A DNA stretch of 64,000 nucleotides from Aldehydirespirator sp965203635 (lineage in GTDB: Bacteria > Actinomycetota > Acidimicrobiia > Acidimicrobiales > Aldehydirespiratoraceae). The translations under genes and the position numbers were made by a program. The stretch lies in NCBI GenBank assembly GCA_965203635.1, contig OZ241903.1:620001-684000 (forward strand). The letters run 5' to 3'. The first letter of the stretch is position 1. The number at the start of each line of letters is the position of its first letter. Of the stretch, positions 7,669 to 16,809 are shown in pieces. The notes under the pieces are model-generated. The model saw nothing but the letters and a program-made list of their open reading frames with translations, did not search any database and was not told the DNA's origin.

Positions 7669-8180
7669 GTGCCTGCAGATTGAGGGGATTGGCGGCGGGC
7701 TCTCAGCACCACGTACTGGCGCCACTCGGGCGGGACCGATTTCGCCTCGCGGCGGTGGATGTCGGTGACGAACAGACCGCGGGAGCGCACGGCCGACACC
7801 ACATCGCGGCCCCGGGTGCGGGGCGAGGGCGACGGCCGGCGGGATCGGGCGGTAAGCCACCTGGGGAATGTCCTGCGGTAGAGCCCGGCCGGCTCCACCA
7901 TGCCGATCCAGCCCTCGCCGGCAAGGACCCGTTCGATCGCGGCGATGTAGTCCTCCAGGGAGGCCACATGGGGGGTGCACATGAACGACAGGATCGTGTC
8001 GTAGCGGGCGCCCCGGCCGGCTTCAGTCTCCAGAGCCGCCTCCGCGGCTTCGGTGGGCACGGTGTACACACGGCCCACCGCGGCGTCGGCCAGGGCCCGG
8101 CAGCGCTCGTCCACCTCGTCCAGCAGGGCTGGAGGCAGCGCCGGCGAAGCCCGCTCAACGGCCCGAACACCGCTGGTCAT
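7665..8180 (-). CDS. Methyltransferase-like protein (partial Rossmann fold)
   Basis: A 171-residue protein. Residues 57-90 (ARYDTILSFMCTPHVASLEDY and the following helix with GWIGMVEP) resemble the second half of class I SAM-dependent methyltransferases, where a strand is followed by the aspartate/proline-type loop and a helix. The glycine-rich SAM-binding loop normally found at the N terminus is not visible, so activity is doubtful. It is translationally coupled to the S51-like gene. Divergent from aat, with a hairpin repeat between them. Confidence 0.5.
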   Translation of the reverse strand: MTSGVRAVERASPALPPALLDEVDERCRALADAAVGRVYTVPTEAAEAALETEAGRGARYDTILSFMCTPHVASLEDYIAAIERVLAGEGWIGMVEPAGLYRRTFPRWLTARSRRPSPSPRTRGRDVVSAVRSRGLFVTDIHRREAKSVPPEWRQYVVLRARRQSPQSAGT

Positions 8181-8222
8181 CTATTCAACCTACTCTCTCC
8201 CAGAGGCCGAGCTTGCGAGGCC

Positions 8223-8264
8223 GTGGCCCGAGCGGCCCGTGAGCGGAGCGAACAAGAGCGGGAG
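8223..8264 (+). repeat. Dispersed hairpin repeat, single copy
   Basis: A diverged copy of the 45-bp unit: GTGGCCCGAGCGGCCCGTGA hairpin followed by GCGGAGCGAACAAGAGCGGG. Here it is in the + orientation, in the intergenic region between the methyltransferase-like gene and aat and upstream of aat, so it does not always follow a stop codon. Confidence 0.7.
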
Positions 8265-8313
8265 ACACAGTGTTTCGTCGCGATGCAGCAACCACCACCC
8301 AGGGGATGCCTTG

Positions 8314-9006
8314 ATGCTCGCCGATGCGAGGCTGGATGCTTGCCGATGGGTCTTCCCCGATCCCTCCTGCAGCGATGAGGGGGGCCTGGTGGCCGTCGGC
8401 GCCGACCTGAAACCGCCGACGCTGATAGCCGCCTACAGCCGCGGGCTGTTCCCCATGCCGCTGAAGCCCGGCGGGCGGATCGGCTGGTGGTCTCCGCCCG
8501 AGCGGGGCGTCCTGGAGCCCGACGGGCTGATCGTGCACCGATCGCTGCGCCGGGCCTGCCGCCGCTTCGAGATCCGGGTCGACACCGCCTTCGCCGAAGT
8601 CGTCGAGGGTTGCGCCGATCCCGCCAGGCCCCACGGCTGGATCGACGATCAGATGCGGGATGCCTACGTGCGGATGCACTGTGAGGGCTTCGCTCACAGC
8701 GTCGAGGTGTGGAGCGGCGACGAGCTCGCCGGAGGCCTCTACGGCTTGGCCATCGGCGGCCTGTTCGCGGGCGAGTCGATGTTCTACCGGGCCCGGGACG
8801 CCTCCAAGGTCGCGCTGGTGGCCCTAGTCGCCGGTCTCCAGGACGGCCATCCGAGGCTGATCGACGTGCAGTGGGCGACGCCGCACCTGCGCTCCCTGGG
8901 CGTGGAGACGATCCCGCGCCAGGACTACCTGCGCCGTCTGACGGAACTGCTCGCGGCTCCCCCGCCCGCGATGTTCACACCGAGTTCTCAGGTCCAGCCG
9001 CCGTAG
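8314..9006 (+). CDS. aat: Leucyl/phenylalanyl-tRNA--protein transferase
   Basis: A 230-residue Aat. It transfers Leu or Phe from aminoacyl-tRNA to proteins with N-terminal Lys or Arg, marking them for ClpS/ClpAP-type degradation (N-degron pathway). Family motifs in order: FPDPSCSDEGGLVAVGADL, LIAAYSRGLFPM, WWSPPERGVL, HGWIDDQMRDAYVRMH, GGLYGLAIGGLFAGESMF and DVQWATPHLRSLG. All expected blocks are present at normal length. The ATG at 8314 is the start that gives the family N terminus. The 3' end overlaps the convergent carboxylase epsilon gene by 19 bp. Confidence 0.95.
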   Translation: MLADARLDACRWVFPDPSCSDEGGLVAVGADLKPPTLIAAYSRGLFPMPLKPGGRIGWWSPPERGVLEPDGLIVHRSLRRACRRFEIRVDTAFAEVVEGCADPARPHGWIDDQMRDAYVRMHCEGFAHSVEVWSGDELAGGLYGLAIGGLFAGESMFYRARDASKVALVALVAGLQDGHPRLIDVQWATPHLRSLGVETIPRQDYLRRLTELLAAPPPAMFTPSSQVQPP

Positions 9007-9221
9007 CGGGCCCGGCGTCTCCAGGGTCGGCCTGCATAGCGCCAGCGGGGCGACGGCGCCGGCATGGTTGCGGCGGCCAGATGCGGCCAGATCTCGGAGC
9101 GGAATGCCTCGACCGCGGCAACGATGGCGGCCCGTTCGGCATCGGTCGGCTCGGGGGTGATCGACACGATCCCCGAGCCGCCCGCGACCTGGCTCGCAGC
9201 GGTCGCCTCCACCGCGGTCAC
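8988..9221 (-). CDS. Acyl-CoA carboxylase epsilon subunit
   Basis: A 77-residue protein recognised by position and pattern: the GTG at 9221 overlaps the TGA of the carboxylase beta gene (GTGA). The body contains ITPEPTDAERAAIVAAVEAF followed by a Trp/Arg-rich C terminus (SPRWRYAGRPW), the usual form of actinobacterial AccE/PccE. Epsilon subunits stabilise the alpha-beta complex of acetyl/propionyl-CoA carboxylases. Sequence conservation of the family is low, so synteny carries much of the call. Confidence 0.82.
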   Translation of the reverse strand: MTAVEATAASQVAGGSGIVSITPEPTDAERAAIVAAVEAFRSEIWPHLAAATMPAPSPRWRYAGRPWRRRARYGGWT

Positions 9222-10759
9222 AGCGGGACGTTCCCGTGCTTGCGCTCGGGGATCTCCTCGCGCTTGGACTCCAGCACCCGCAGACCGGCCACGATCTTGC
9301 GGCGAGTCTGCGAAGGCTCGATCACCTCGTCCACAAAGCCGCGCTCGGCTGCGACATAGGGGTTGGCCAGCCTCTGCGTGTAGTCGTCCACCAATTCGTC
9401 CCGGCGAGCCCCCGGATCGGCTGCGTCGGCCAGCTCGCGGCGGTAGATGATCTCGACCGCGCCCTGGGGGCCCATGACCGCGATCTCGGCGGAGGGCCAC
9501 GCGAAGGAGAGGTCCGAGCCGACGCCCTTGGAGTCCATGACCACGTAAGCGCCCCCGTAGGCCTTGCGGGTTATGACCGAGATGCGGGGCACCGCGGCCT
9601 CGCAGTAGGCGTACAGCAGCTTGGCCCCGTGACGGATGATGCCGCCGTGCTCCTGGTCGACGCCGGGCAGGAAGCCGGGGACATCGACGAAGGTCAACAG
9701 CGGGATGTTGAAGGCGTCGCAGGTCCGCACGAAGCGGGCCGCCTTCTCAGCCGATTCGATGTCGAGGACGCCGGCCAGAACCATCGGCTGGTTGCCCACG
9801 ACGCCCACCGAGCGCCCGTCGATGCGGGCGAACCCGCACACGATGCTGCGGGCCCAGGAGGCGTGATACTCGAGGAAGTCGCCGTCGTCGGCCACTTCGG
9901 TGATCACGTCCTTCATGTCGTACGGGACGTTGGGGCTGTCGGGCAGCAGGGTGTCCAGCACCGGGCACTCGCGATCGGGGTCGTCGGCCGACTTGTACGC
10001 CGGGGGCTGCTCGAGGTTGTTGGAGGGCAGGAAGGACAGCAGCGCCTTCACGTCGTCGAGAACATCGTGCTCGCTCGAGGCGACGAAGGTGGCCACCCCC
10101 GACTTGGTGCTGTGGCTGGTGGCCCCGCCCAGGTCCTCGAGGCTGACCTCCTCGCCGGTGACCGTCCTCACCACGTCGGGCCCGGTGATGAACATGTGCG
10201 ACTTCTCGCGCACCATGAAGATGAAGTCGGTCATGGCCGGGCTGTACACGGCTCCCCCGGCGCACGGTCCGAGGATCACGCTGATCTGGGGGATCACCCC
10301 CGAGGCCTGGACGTTGCGGAAGAAGATCCCGCCGTAGCCGTCCAGCGAGACGACGCCTTCCTGGATGCGGGCGCCGGCGCCGTCGTTGAGGCCGATGATG
10401 GGCGCGCCGACAGACACCGCGAGGTCCATCACCTTGTGGAGCTTCTCGGCGAACACCTCGCCCAGCGCGCCGCCCATGACCGTGAAGTCCTGGGCGAACA
10501 CGAAGACCTTGCGGCCGTCGATCGTCCCCCAGCCGGTTATCACGCCGTCGGTGTAGGGCCGGTCGTCCAGTCCGGCCTCGTGGGCGCGGTGGCGGGCCAG
10601 CATGTCGAGCTCGTGGAAAGAGCCTTCGTCGAGCAGGTAGTCGAGCCGCTCCCGGGCCAGCATCTTGCCCTTGTCGTGCTGACGCTTCACGGCCCGCTCG
10701 GGGCCGGCCGCCAGCGCCTCGGACTTGCGAGCTCTCAGATCCTCGAGCTTGTCGTGCAT
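9218..10759 (-). CDS. Acyl-CoA carboxylase beta (carboxyltransferase) subunit
   Basis: A 513-residue carboxyltransferase of the PccB/AccD type. It moves the carboxyl group from carboxybiotin to acetyl- or propionyl-CoA. Diagnostic blocks: ARERLDYLLDEGSF, VFAQDFTVMGGALGEV, GLNDGAGARIQEGVVSL, GPCAGGAVYSPAMTDF, FVDVPGFLPGVDQEHGGIIRHGAKLLYAY (oxyanion regions) and AYGGAYVVMDSK. The ATG at 10759 has a GAGG 5 nt upstream; a GTG at 10774 is possible. The epsilon subunit is coupled downstream. The biotinylated alpha subunit is not in the window. Methylmalonyl-CoA epimerase at 30695 is consistent with propionate use. Confidence 0.95.
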   Translation of the reverse strand: MHDKLEDLRARKSEALAAGPERAVKRQHDKGKMLARERLDYLLDEGSFHELDMLARHRAHEAGLDDRPYTDGVITGWGTIDGRKVFVFAQDFTVMGGALGEVFAEKLHKVMDLAVSVGAPIIGLNDGAGARIQEGVVSLDGYGGIFFRNVQASGVIPQISVILGPCAGGAVYSPAMTDFIFMVREKSHMFITGPDVVRTVTGEEVSLEDLGGATSHSTKSGVATFVASSEHDVLDDVKALLSFLPSNNLEQPPAYKSADDPDRECPVLDTLLPDSPNVPYDMKDVITEVADDGDFLEYHASWARSIVCGFARIDGRSVGVVGNQPMVLAGVLDIESAEKAARFVRTCDAFNIPLLTFVDVPGFLPGVDQEHGGIIRHGAKLLYAYCEAAVPRISVITRKAYGGAYVVMDSKGVGSDLSFAWPSAEIAVMGPQGAVEIIYRRELADAADPGARRDELVDDYTQRLANPYVAAERGFVDEVIEPSQTRRKIVAGLRVLESKREEIPERKHGNVPL

Positions 10760-10921
10760 CGACGCCTCAGCCACGACGCTCAAGGCTACCGGTAGCCCGC
10801 GGCGCGCCGGGACCCGGAGCCGAACTGGCAGCACAACGCACGCATACCGAGCAAGGACGCTGTCATTGCCGCTGGCGGTTTCAAGCTTGCGGCGACTGGC
10901 TCGGGCTCTTCTGGAGGATGC

Positions 10922-12430
10922 CTAGTCGAGTGCGAAGGGCAGGTCGGGTTGATCGCTGGGCGGTGTGCTGCGCACGGGCCCGGCTCGGGGGCCGCCTCGG
11001 TGCGAACCATCGGTTGGGTGGCCCGTGTCGCGTCTGGCTCTGGCATTGCGGAGCACTGCTCGCGCCGCTGCGGGTCTGGGTCCGCTTCGCGGCGTGGCGA
11101 GAGATTCGTGCGGCTTGGCCAGCCGGGGCTCGTCCGCATCGGCCGTTCCACCGTACGGGGGGCCGGGGTCGCAGTTGTAGGTGACCCGTTCGCGCTGCTT
11201 GGGGGCGCGCGCCGGCCGGTCCGGGATGGGCCGTTCGGGGGCGCGTGCGGGTCCGTAGCTCACCCGGTTGGGTGGGTGCAGGGTGTGCCAGCCGTCGGGG
11301 CTCTTGCGGATGTGCCAGTTGTCGTGGTGGATGCGGTGGTGGCAGCTCCAGCAGGCTGGGACGAGGTTGTCGAGTTTGGTGGGTCCGCCTTGTGAGGCTG
11401 GTTCGATGTGGTGTCCCTGGCAGATGCCGGGGTTGGCTCCGCAGTGGAAGCAGCCGCCGTATTTGGCGATGAGCAGCTGCCATTGGGCTTCGGTGACGGT
11501 GCGCCGCGAGTGGGTGCGCCAGATCGGCTTGCCCTTCCGGTCATAGACGACGCCGGTGAGCTTCGCGTTGCAGGAGAGCTGTTCGAGCACCGCCTTGGGG
11601 AGCCGTTCACCGTCGGGTAGCTCGGCGATGAGTTCGCCGGTGGTGTCGTCGACATGGGCGACGACGCAGATGTCGGCGAAGGGCTTGCCGCCGCCGTCGC
11701 TGGCACCGCCGCTTGATGTGAGGTTGTCGAGGGCGTCGGCCATGCACTGGTCGAAGCTGCGCCGCCCAACGTCGTTGTCGGCGGCTTGGGTCTTGTCGGT
11801 GTCGTGGAGCCGGCGGGCCTCGGCGCGCAGCCGGTTCTCGATGCGCCGTCCGGTGACGGTGTCGAACTCGCCGCGCAGATGCACCATCCCGTCGTCGTCA
11901 TTGTGCCAGATCCGCACACAGCGCGTGGCCCGCTGGCGGGCGTGCGCGCCCTCGCCACCGTCGTGTTGGCAGTCGGCAACCCAGCGCCGCGCCTCGCGGG
12001 TGAACTGCTCGGGCCGCATCGACTCCGCCTTGGCCAGCAGATCGCCGTCGGAGTCGACCACGTCGGCGCTGGTCTTGTCGATCGCGTCGGCGAGCCGCTT
12101 GGCGTTGGCATGGGACACCCGCCCCGACTCGACCGCGTCGCGCACCGCCGGTGCGGCCCGGATTACCTGCGCGGTCTTGACCCGGCTGTGCGCGTCGCTT
12201 CTGTGCATCCCGGCCGTGTCGGCGAGCACCTGCGCGCCGCCGTCGCCGTGGCGCTCGGCGTTGGCGATGACCTGGGCCGCCGCGACCTGGAACGCGGAGC
12301 CCGCGGCCATGAAGGCCCTGGAGATCTCCAACGCCTCGCGCGCCTCCGCACACGATGCCGAGCCCTCATTGAGGCAGGTCAGCATCTCCTTGGCGTAGGC
12401 CTCGGCCCGCCGGGCGGCTTCGATCAGCAT
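10922..12430 (-). CDS. DUF222 / HNH endonuclease domain protein
   Basis: A 502-residue protein of the actinobacterial DUF222-HNH (13E12-repeat) family. The N-terminal helical DUF222 region covers about residues 1-290 (with VSHANAKRLADAID and ADNDVGRRSFDQCMADAL). The HNH nuclease (about 328-375) has zinc ligands CFHCG and CWSCHH and the catalytic pattern GHHIEPASQGG...NLVPACWSCHHRIHH. A Pro/Arg-rich tail follows. These genes are multicopy and mobile-looking in actinobacteria; their role is not settled. It is divergent from the Wadjet operon and has an operator-like promoter with no leader (12437-12466). Confidence 0.88.
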   Translation of the reverse strand: MLIEAARRAEAYAKEMLTCLNEGSASCAEAREALEISRAFMAAGSAFQVAAAQVIANAERHGDGGAQVLADTAGMHRSDAHSRVKTAQVIRAAPAVRDAVESGRVSHANAKRLADAIDKTSADVVDSDGDLLAKAESMRPEQFTREARRWVADCQHDGGEGAHARQRATRCVRIWHNDDDGMVHLRGEFDTVTGRRIENRLRAEARRLHDTDKTQAADNDVGRRSFDQCMADALDNLTSSGGASDGGGKPFADICVVAHVDDTTGELIAELPDGERLPKAVLEQLSCNAKLTGVVYDRKGKPIWRTHSRRTVTEAQWQLLIAKYGGCFHCGANPGICQGHHIEPASQGGPTKLDNLVPACWSCHHRIHHDNWHIRKSPDGWHTLHPPNRVSYGPARAPERPIPDRPARAPKQRERVTYNCDPGPPYGGTADADEPRLAKPHESLATPRSGPRPAAARAVLRNARARRDTGHPTDGSHRGGPRAGPVRSTPPSDQPDLPFALD

Positions 12431-12436
12431 GAAGAC

Positions 12437-12466
12437 AGTATCTCACACCGGTGTGACATCTGTCAA
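12437..12466 (-). promoter_or_regulatory. Promoter with palindromic operator, leaderless, for DUF222-HNH gene
   Basis: On the minus strand: -35 TTGACA (12461-12466), 18-bp spacer, -10 GATACT (12437-12442), then 6 nt to the ATG at 12430, so the transcript is predicted to be leaderless. The spacer is occupied by a perfect 14-bp palindrome TCACACCGGTGTGA (12443-12456), where a dimeric repressor would block RNA polymerase. The region is AT-rich compared with its surroundings. Confidence 0.65.
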
Positions 12467-12558
12467 GTATTTACATGATTATCTATGATTTTTAACAACT
12501 TTAGATTCGCAAGAGTCGCTCTAGTCGATGTCACAGTGGTGCGCTAGCTTCAACCGCC

Positions 12559-15500
12559 GTGATGTCGCGGGCAAGACACGGCTCCCCGACGGATGCCACT
12601 GCAACCTGCCGGTGGCGCCTCAACCGGGCCGGGATCGTCAACGTCTACCAGTACGGGAACGAGGTGCTGGAATTCGCCGGTGGGAGGCTGCTGCTGCGCG
12701 GCGTCAACGGCTCGGGCAAGTCGACGGCCATGAACATGCTGTTGCCGTTCCTGGTCACCACCCGCGAGCGGGGCATCGACGCGGCGGGCGAGCAGAGTGG
12801 AATCCTCAAGTCCTGGATGCTCAGCGGGCGCGACGACGCACAACCCGTCGGCTACCTATGGATCGAGTTCGTGCGGGGTGACGAGTTCCTGGTGTGCGGC
12901 TGCGGCATCAAGGCGAACCGACAGGCCGACAGTGTCAACACTTGGTGGTTCGTGACGTCTAAGCGGCCCGGTATCGACCTGGACCTGGCCGCGGGCGGCA
13001 CTGCCCTCTCGTCCGAGACTCTGCGGGCGGCCCTCGACGGCGACCCCGTCTTCGGCAAGGCCCAGCGGCGCGACTACCGGCGCGCGGTCGAGCAGCGGCT
13101 CTTCGCCGGAGCGTCCATCGACCAGCACGTCCGCCTCATCAACAAGGTGCGCAGCCCCCGGGTCGGCGACCGCATCGACCTGGAGCTCAGGGAGTACCTG
13201 GTCGACGCGCTCCCGCAGGTGTCCGAGCAGGCGCTGGCGGAGGCAGCCCAGCCGCTGGACGACCTCGACGAGCACCGCCGCAGCGTCGCCGAGTTGGCCA
13301 GGACGCTCGACGCGGTGCAGGGCTTGCTCGACGTCTACCGCTCCTACTGCCTCAGCGACCTGCGCCAGCGACTGGCCGGCTGCCGTCAGCGTCTCGGGGA
13401 GCGACGCAACAACGCCCGCGAGGAACTGAGCAGGAAGGACGCGGCCGTCGAGGCGGCCAATGATCTGACCCGACTCGACGGTGAGATCGAGGCGCTCGAA
13501 GCCGAGCAGCGACGGCTCCGGCTGGAGATCGGTGCGCTTGAGAAATCCCCCGCCTATCAGCAGGGCCAGCAACTCGAGGGACTCCGAGAACTCGTGCGCG
13601 ACTTGGCCCGGCAGTGCGCGATGGCAACTTCGAGGGTGGATGCCGCCGCGCAGCGAGCCGGCGTAGACGCCCAGGAGCTGGACCAGATCCGACGCACGAG
13701 CCTGAACGACCGGGACACGCTCAACGGCGAACTCGCGACAGCTCGCGAGCTGGGCGGCCGGTGCCGCCTGGACCGGCGCCCGCCGGACCTGGTCACGGTG
13801 TCCGAGAGCGACCTCGCGCCCTCCCCGGCCGGGACGACCGGCCCCGGCGTGCACAGCTCGCAGGTGGTGCGCCTCACGGAGCCGGCAGCACCCGACCTGC
13901 CGGCGGCCCGCAGCCAGCTGGCAGCCGGGGTCGCCGCCGTCGGCCGGCGACGCGCCGACCTCGACGACGTGAAGCAGGCCCTGCAGGCTGAACTCGCTGC
14001 GGCGCGAGGGCTCGACCAAGCCGAGGCGGCCCGCAAGCAGGCCGCCCGCGCCGCCGACCATGCGGCGGAACGCCTGACTGAGAGCACCCGTCGGCTCACC
14101 GCAGCGAGGACTGAATGGCACCAGCAAGCCCGGGAATGGGCGGCGAATGCAATTCGAGTCCTGGAGTCGGCCGGCCTCGACGGGCCCGCGACCGCGGCCC
14201 AGGCAGGGGTCCAGCCCCTGGCCGCGAACGCGGCCCCCGCCGAACCGGACTTGCTGCGGGACCGTCTTCACTCCGAGGCCGAGGCCCTCGTGGAACACTG
14301 GCAGAGCGAGGTGGCGGCGACCGAGGCCCAACTCGAGCACGAGCGACAAGCTGAGGAGGAGGCGCAGGCGCTCGTCGACGAACTGGAGCGCCGGGACGAG
14401 CCGGAGTTCCCGCGTCTCGCCTGGCAGCATGGGAGCGACTGGTGCATCGCGGACCTCATCGACTTCGCACCCGGCCTCGAGGAGTCACAGCGAGCCGGGC
14501 TGGAGGCCGCCTTGGAATCCTCAGGCCTGCTGTCGGCCCGGCCCGCCGACGGAGCCTTCGAACTGGCGAGCGGCGAACTGGTGGCCGTGGCATCCCAGGG
14601 CGTGGCCGACCCGCTGAGCGAACTCCTCACCGTCACCATCCCCCAACAGCTCGAAGGACAGGTCGACGCAGGCTCGGTGCAGAAACTACTGGAGTCGATC
14701 TCCAGCGATCCCTCCTCGGACGCGGTCACGCTCGCCACCGCCGACGGAGAATTCCGGGTCGGGTCGTTGCGAGGGCGCCATCGCAAGGATCGAGCGGAGC
14801 ACATCGGCGTCACGGCCCGGCGCGACGCCCTCGAGAAGGCTCGAGCCGAGGCCCGGCGCTGCTTGGACGAGGCTGCCGCGACGGTGCGGCGCAGCCGGAC
14901 CGCGCTCGAACGCAGCCGGAGCGCCTGCCACGAGGCGCAACTCCAACGCAAACGCCTGCCGGCCACGAGGGCCATCCTCGCGGCGCGGGCACAGGCAGAC
15001 GCCGACACCGCCGCCCTCGACGGTGCCACAGCTCACCGCGATGAGGCCGCCGGGGCCGTGGCAGCCGCGGAGCGGGAGCTCAGCCGGTCGTCTGACGAAC
15101 TCCACCGCACCGCAACGACTCTCGCTCTGCCGCACGACAGTCACGGACTCGACGCCTTCGATCGCGATCTCGCCGAGGCCGAGGCCGCGCTGCGGCGGTG
15201 CCAGTCCCACACCGAGACCCTCGCACGATCAGTCACATCATGGGAACGAGCGTGCGACCGCTGGCGCAGGGCGGCGCAGGCGCTGGAGGGGGAACAGGCC
15301 GAGCTTCACCGTGTCGAGTCGAAGCACGCCGACGAGCAGGCCGGCCTAGCCACTCTGGAGGACAGCATCGGGGCCGAGTACACCGAGGTGATCGAGACCC
15401 GCGATCGATGTCGCGACGAGCTGGCCGGCCTCGAAGCCAGAGCACCCGAACTCCGTGACGAACAACGCCGGGCCGTGGAGCGCAAGGCCGGGGCTGAGGC

Positions 15501-16809
15501 GGCCGCGCGGGCCGCGGCCGAGCGCACCGGGCAGTCCGAGCAAGCATGCGAGGCAACTCGGGTCTCGCTGGACGAGGCCTTGGCTACACCGGGCTACCTG
15601 GAGGCCATCCGAGCCGTGCCCACCGCCCCCGACGCCAGCCGCGCAGGGCCGGGCTCGCCCTCCGGTGCCGCCGATTCGGGCGACAGCCCCAGCGACGGCG
15701 ACGCCTCGGCGGACGGCGTCCTGGTGGCTCCGGTGCCGGGTTCGGAGGGGCTTCGATGGACGGTCGAGGCGCTGTCGCGGATGGTCGCGGACGCCGCCGA
15801 CCGATCGGGTCAGGGTCGGGGCGAGACGCCCGAAGTACGGCCGGACAGCGTGCGCCAGTCCTTGCTCCAGAGGCGGGAGGCCCTCGGAGCGGGCTGGGAT
15901 GCCAGCGACCTCCAGCCGGATCCGGCCCTGCCCCTCTACGTGGAGGTGACCGGTCCGTCGGGGCGGGCGACCCTGGCGGAATCGGTCTCAGCGGTGGCCC
16001 GGCAGCACCAGAGGGTGGCCGGCCTGCTCAACCGCAAGCAGGAGGATGCTCTGCGCCAGTTGCTCCAGGGCATGATCGCGAGCGAGATCGCAGGCAAGAT
16101 CTTCGATGCCGAGCGGTTCGTCGACCACATGAACACGCGGCTCGGTGCGGTTTCCACCGCGCACCGGGTTGGCGTACGCCTGAGATGGCGCCGCTCTGGA
16201 GAACTCGACGACGCCACCGCTCGCATGGTCGAACTGCTGGCCAAGAAGCCCGACCTCCGCACTGAGGAGGAGACCGGCGAGCTTCGCCGAGCGCTGTCGA
16301 CTCGCCTCGACGCGGCAAGGACGGATCAGCCCGACCTCTCCTACCGCCAGTTGATCGCCGAGACGCTCGACTACAAGCAGTGGCACGAGATGGCGGTGAT
16401 GGTGCGCCGAGGCAGCGGGGAGTCGCGACTGAGCCGGGCGACGCCGCTCTCGGAGGGCGAGAAGAAGCTGGTCGCCTACCTGCCACTGTTCGCAGCCGTG
16501 TCAGCGTCCTGTGACGCTCTGGCGGAACAAAGGGCGTCTCCCGGAGAGGGGCAGCCGGGTATCGCTCGCTTCGTGCTGCTCGACGATGCATTCGCCAAGG
16601 TCTCGGAGGACAATCATGCCGCACTGTTCAGCCTGCTCGTCGACCTGGACCTCGACTTCATCGCCACCAGCGAGCGGCTCTGGGGCACCCACGCCACCGT
16701 GCCTGAGCTGGCCGTGACCGAGGTTGTCCGCGACGCAGCCCTGCGAACCATCCTGCTCGAGCACTACCGGTGGGACGGCGCCACCCTCACCCACACGTCG
16801 GACCCATGA
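12559..16809 (+). CDS. jetC: Wadjet type II JetC: SMC/MukB-like ATPase (TIGR02680 type)
   Basis: A 1416-residue SMC-like protein and the motor of the complex. The head is split in the usual way: Walker A GVNGSGKST at residues 48-56 and, near the C terminus, the signature LSEGEKKL (about 1297-1304) and Walker B FVLLDDAFAKV (about 1337-1347). Between them lie two long Ala/Glu/Arg-rich coiled-coil arms (about 270-600 and 740-1000). The opening RWRLNRAGIVNVYQY is the TIGR02680 N terminus. Type II Wadjet complexes are reported to recognise and cleave small circular plasmids after loop extrusion. GTG 12559 and ATG 12562 are adjacent in-frame starts. The stop overlaps the next start (ATGA). Confidence 0.93.
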   Translation: MMSRARHGSPTDATATCRWRLNRAGIVNVYQYGNEVLEFAGGRLLLRGVNGSGKSTAMNMLLPFLVTTRERGIDAAGEQSGILKSWMLSGRDDAQPVGYLWIEFVRGDEFLVCGCGIKANRQADSVNTWWFVTSKRPGIDLDLAAGGTALSSETLRAALDGDPVFGKAQRRDYRRAVEQRLFAGASIDQHVRLINKVRSPRVGDRIDLELREYLVDALPQVSEQALAEAAQPLDDLDEHRRSVAELARTLDAVQGLLDVYRSYCLSDLRQRLAGCRQRLGERRNNAREELSRKDAAVEAANDLTRLDGEIEALEAEQRRLRLEIGALEKSPAYQQGQQLEGLRELVRDLARQCAMATSRVDAAAQRAGVDAQELDQIRRTSLNDRDTLNGELATARELGGRCRLDRRPPDLVTVSESDLAPSPAGTTGPGVHSSQVVRLTEPAAPDLPAARSQLAAGVAAVGRRRADLDDVKQALQAELAAARGLDQAEAARKQAARAADHAAERLTESTRRLTAARTEWHQQAREWAANAIRVLESAGLDGPATAAQAGVQPLAANAAPAEPDLLRDRLHSEAEALVEHWQSEVAATEAQLEHERQAEEEAQALVDELERRDEPEFPRLAWQHGSDWCIADLIDFAPGLEESQRAGLEAALESSGLLSARPADGAFELASGELVAVASQGVADPLSELLTVTIPQQLEGQVDAGSVQKLLESISSDPSSDAVTLATADGEFRVGSLRGRHRKDRAEHIGVTARRDALEKARAEARRCLDEAAATVRRSRTALERSRSACHEAQLQRKRLPATRAILAARAQADADTAALDGATAHRDEAAGAVAAAERELSRSSDELHRTATTLALPHDSHGLDAFDRDLAEAEAALRRCQSHTETLARSVTSWERACDRWRRAAQALEGEQAELHRVESKHADEQAGLATLEDSIGAEYTEVIETRDRCRDELAGLEARAPELRDEQRRAVERKAGAEAAARAAAERTGQSEQACEATRVSLDEALATPGYLEAIRAVPTAPDASRAGPGSPSGAADSGDSPSDGDASADGVLVAPVPGSEGLRWTVEALSRMVADAADRSGQGRGETPEVRPDSVRQSLLQRREALGAGWDASDLQPDPALPLYVEVTGPSGRATLAESVSAVARQHQRVAGLLNRKQEDALRQLLQGMIASEIAGKIFDAERFVDHMNTRLGAVSTAHRVGVRLRWRRSGELDDATARMVELLAKKPDLRTEEETGELRRALSTRLDAARTDQPDLSYRQLIAETLDYKQWHEMAVMVRRGSGESRLSRATPLSEGEKKLVAYLPLFAAVSASCDALAEQRASPGEGQPGIARFVLLDDAFAKVSEDNHAALFSLLVDLDLDFIATSERLWGTHATVPELAVTEVVRDAALRTILLEHYRWDGATLTHTSDP

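Noticed and set aside
9236..10795. Long + strand open frame opposite the carboxylase beta gene
   Set aside because: The minus-strand frame is an unmistakable carboxyltransferase; this frame is its complement.
12856..14430. Long minus-strand frame inside jetC
   Set aside because: Lies wholly within the SMC-like gene, no recognisable domain, and high Gly/Arg/His content expected of a shadow.
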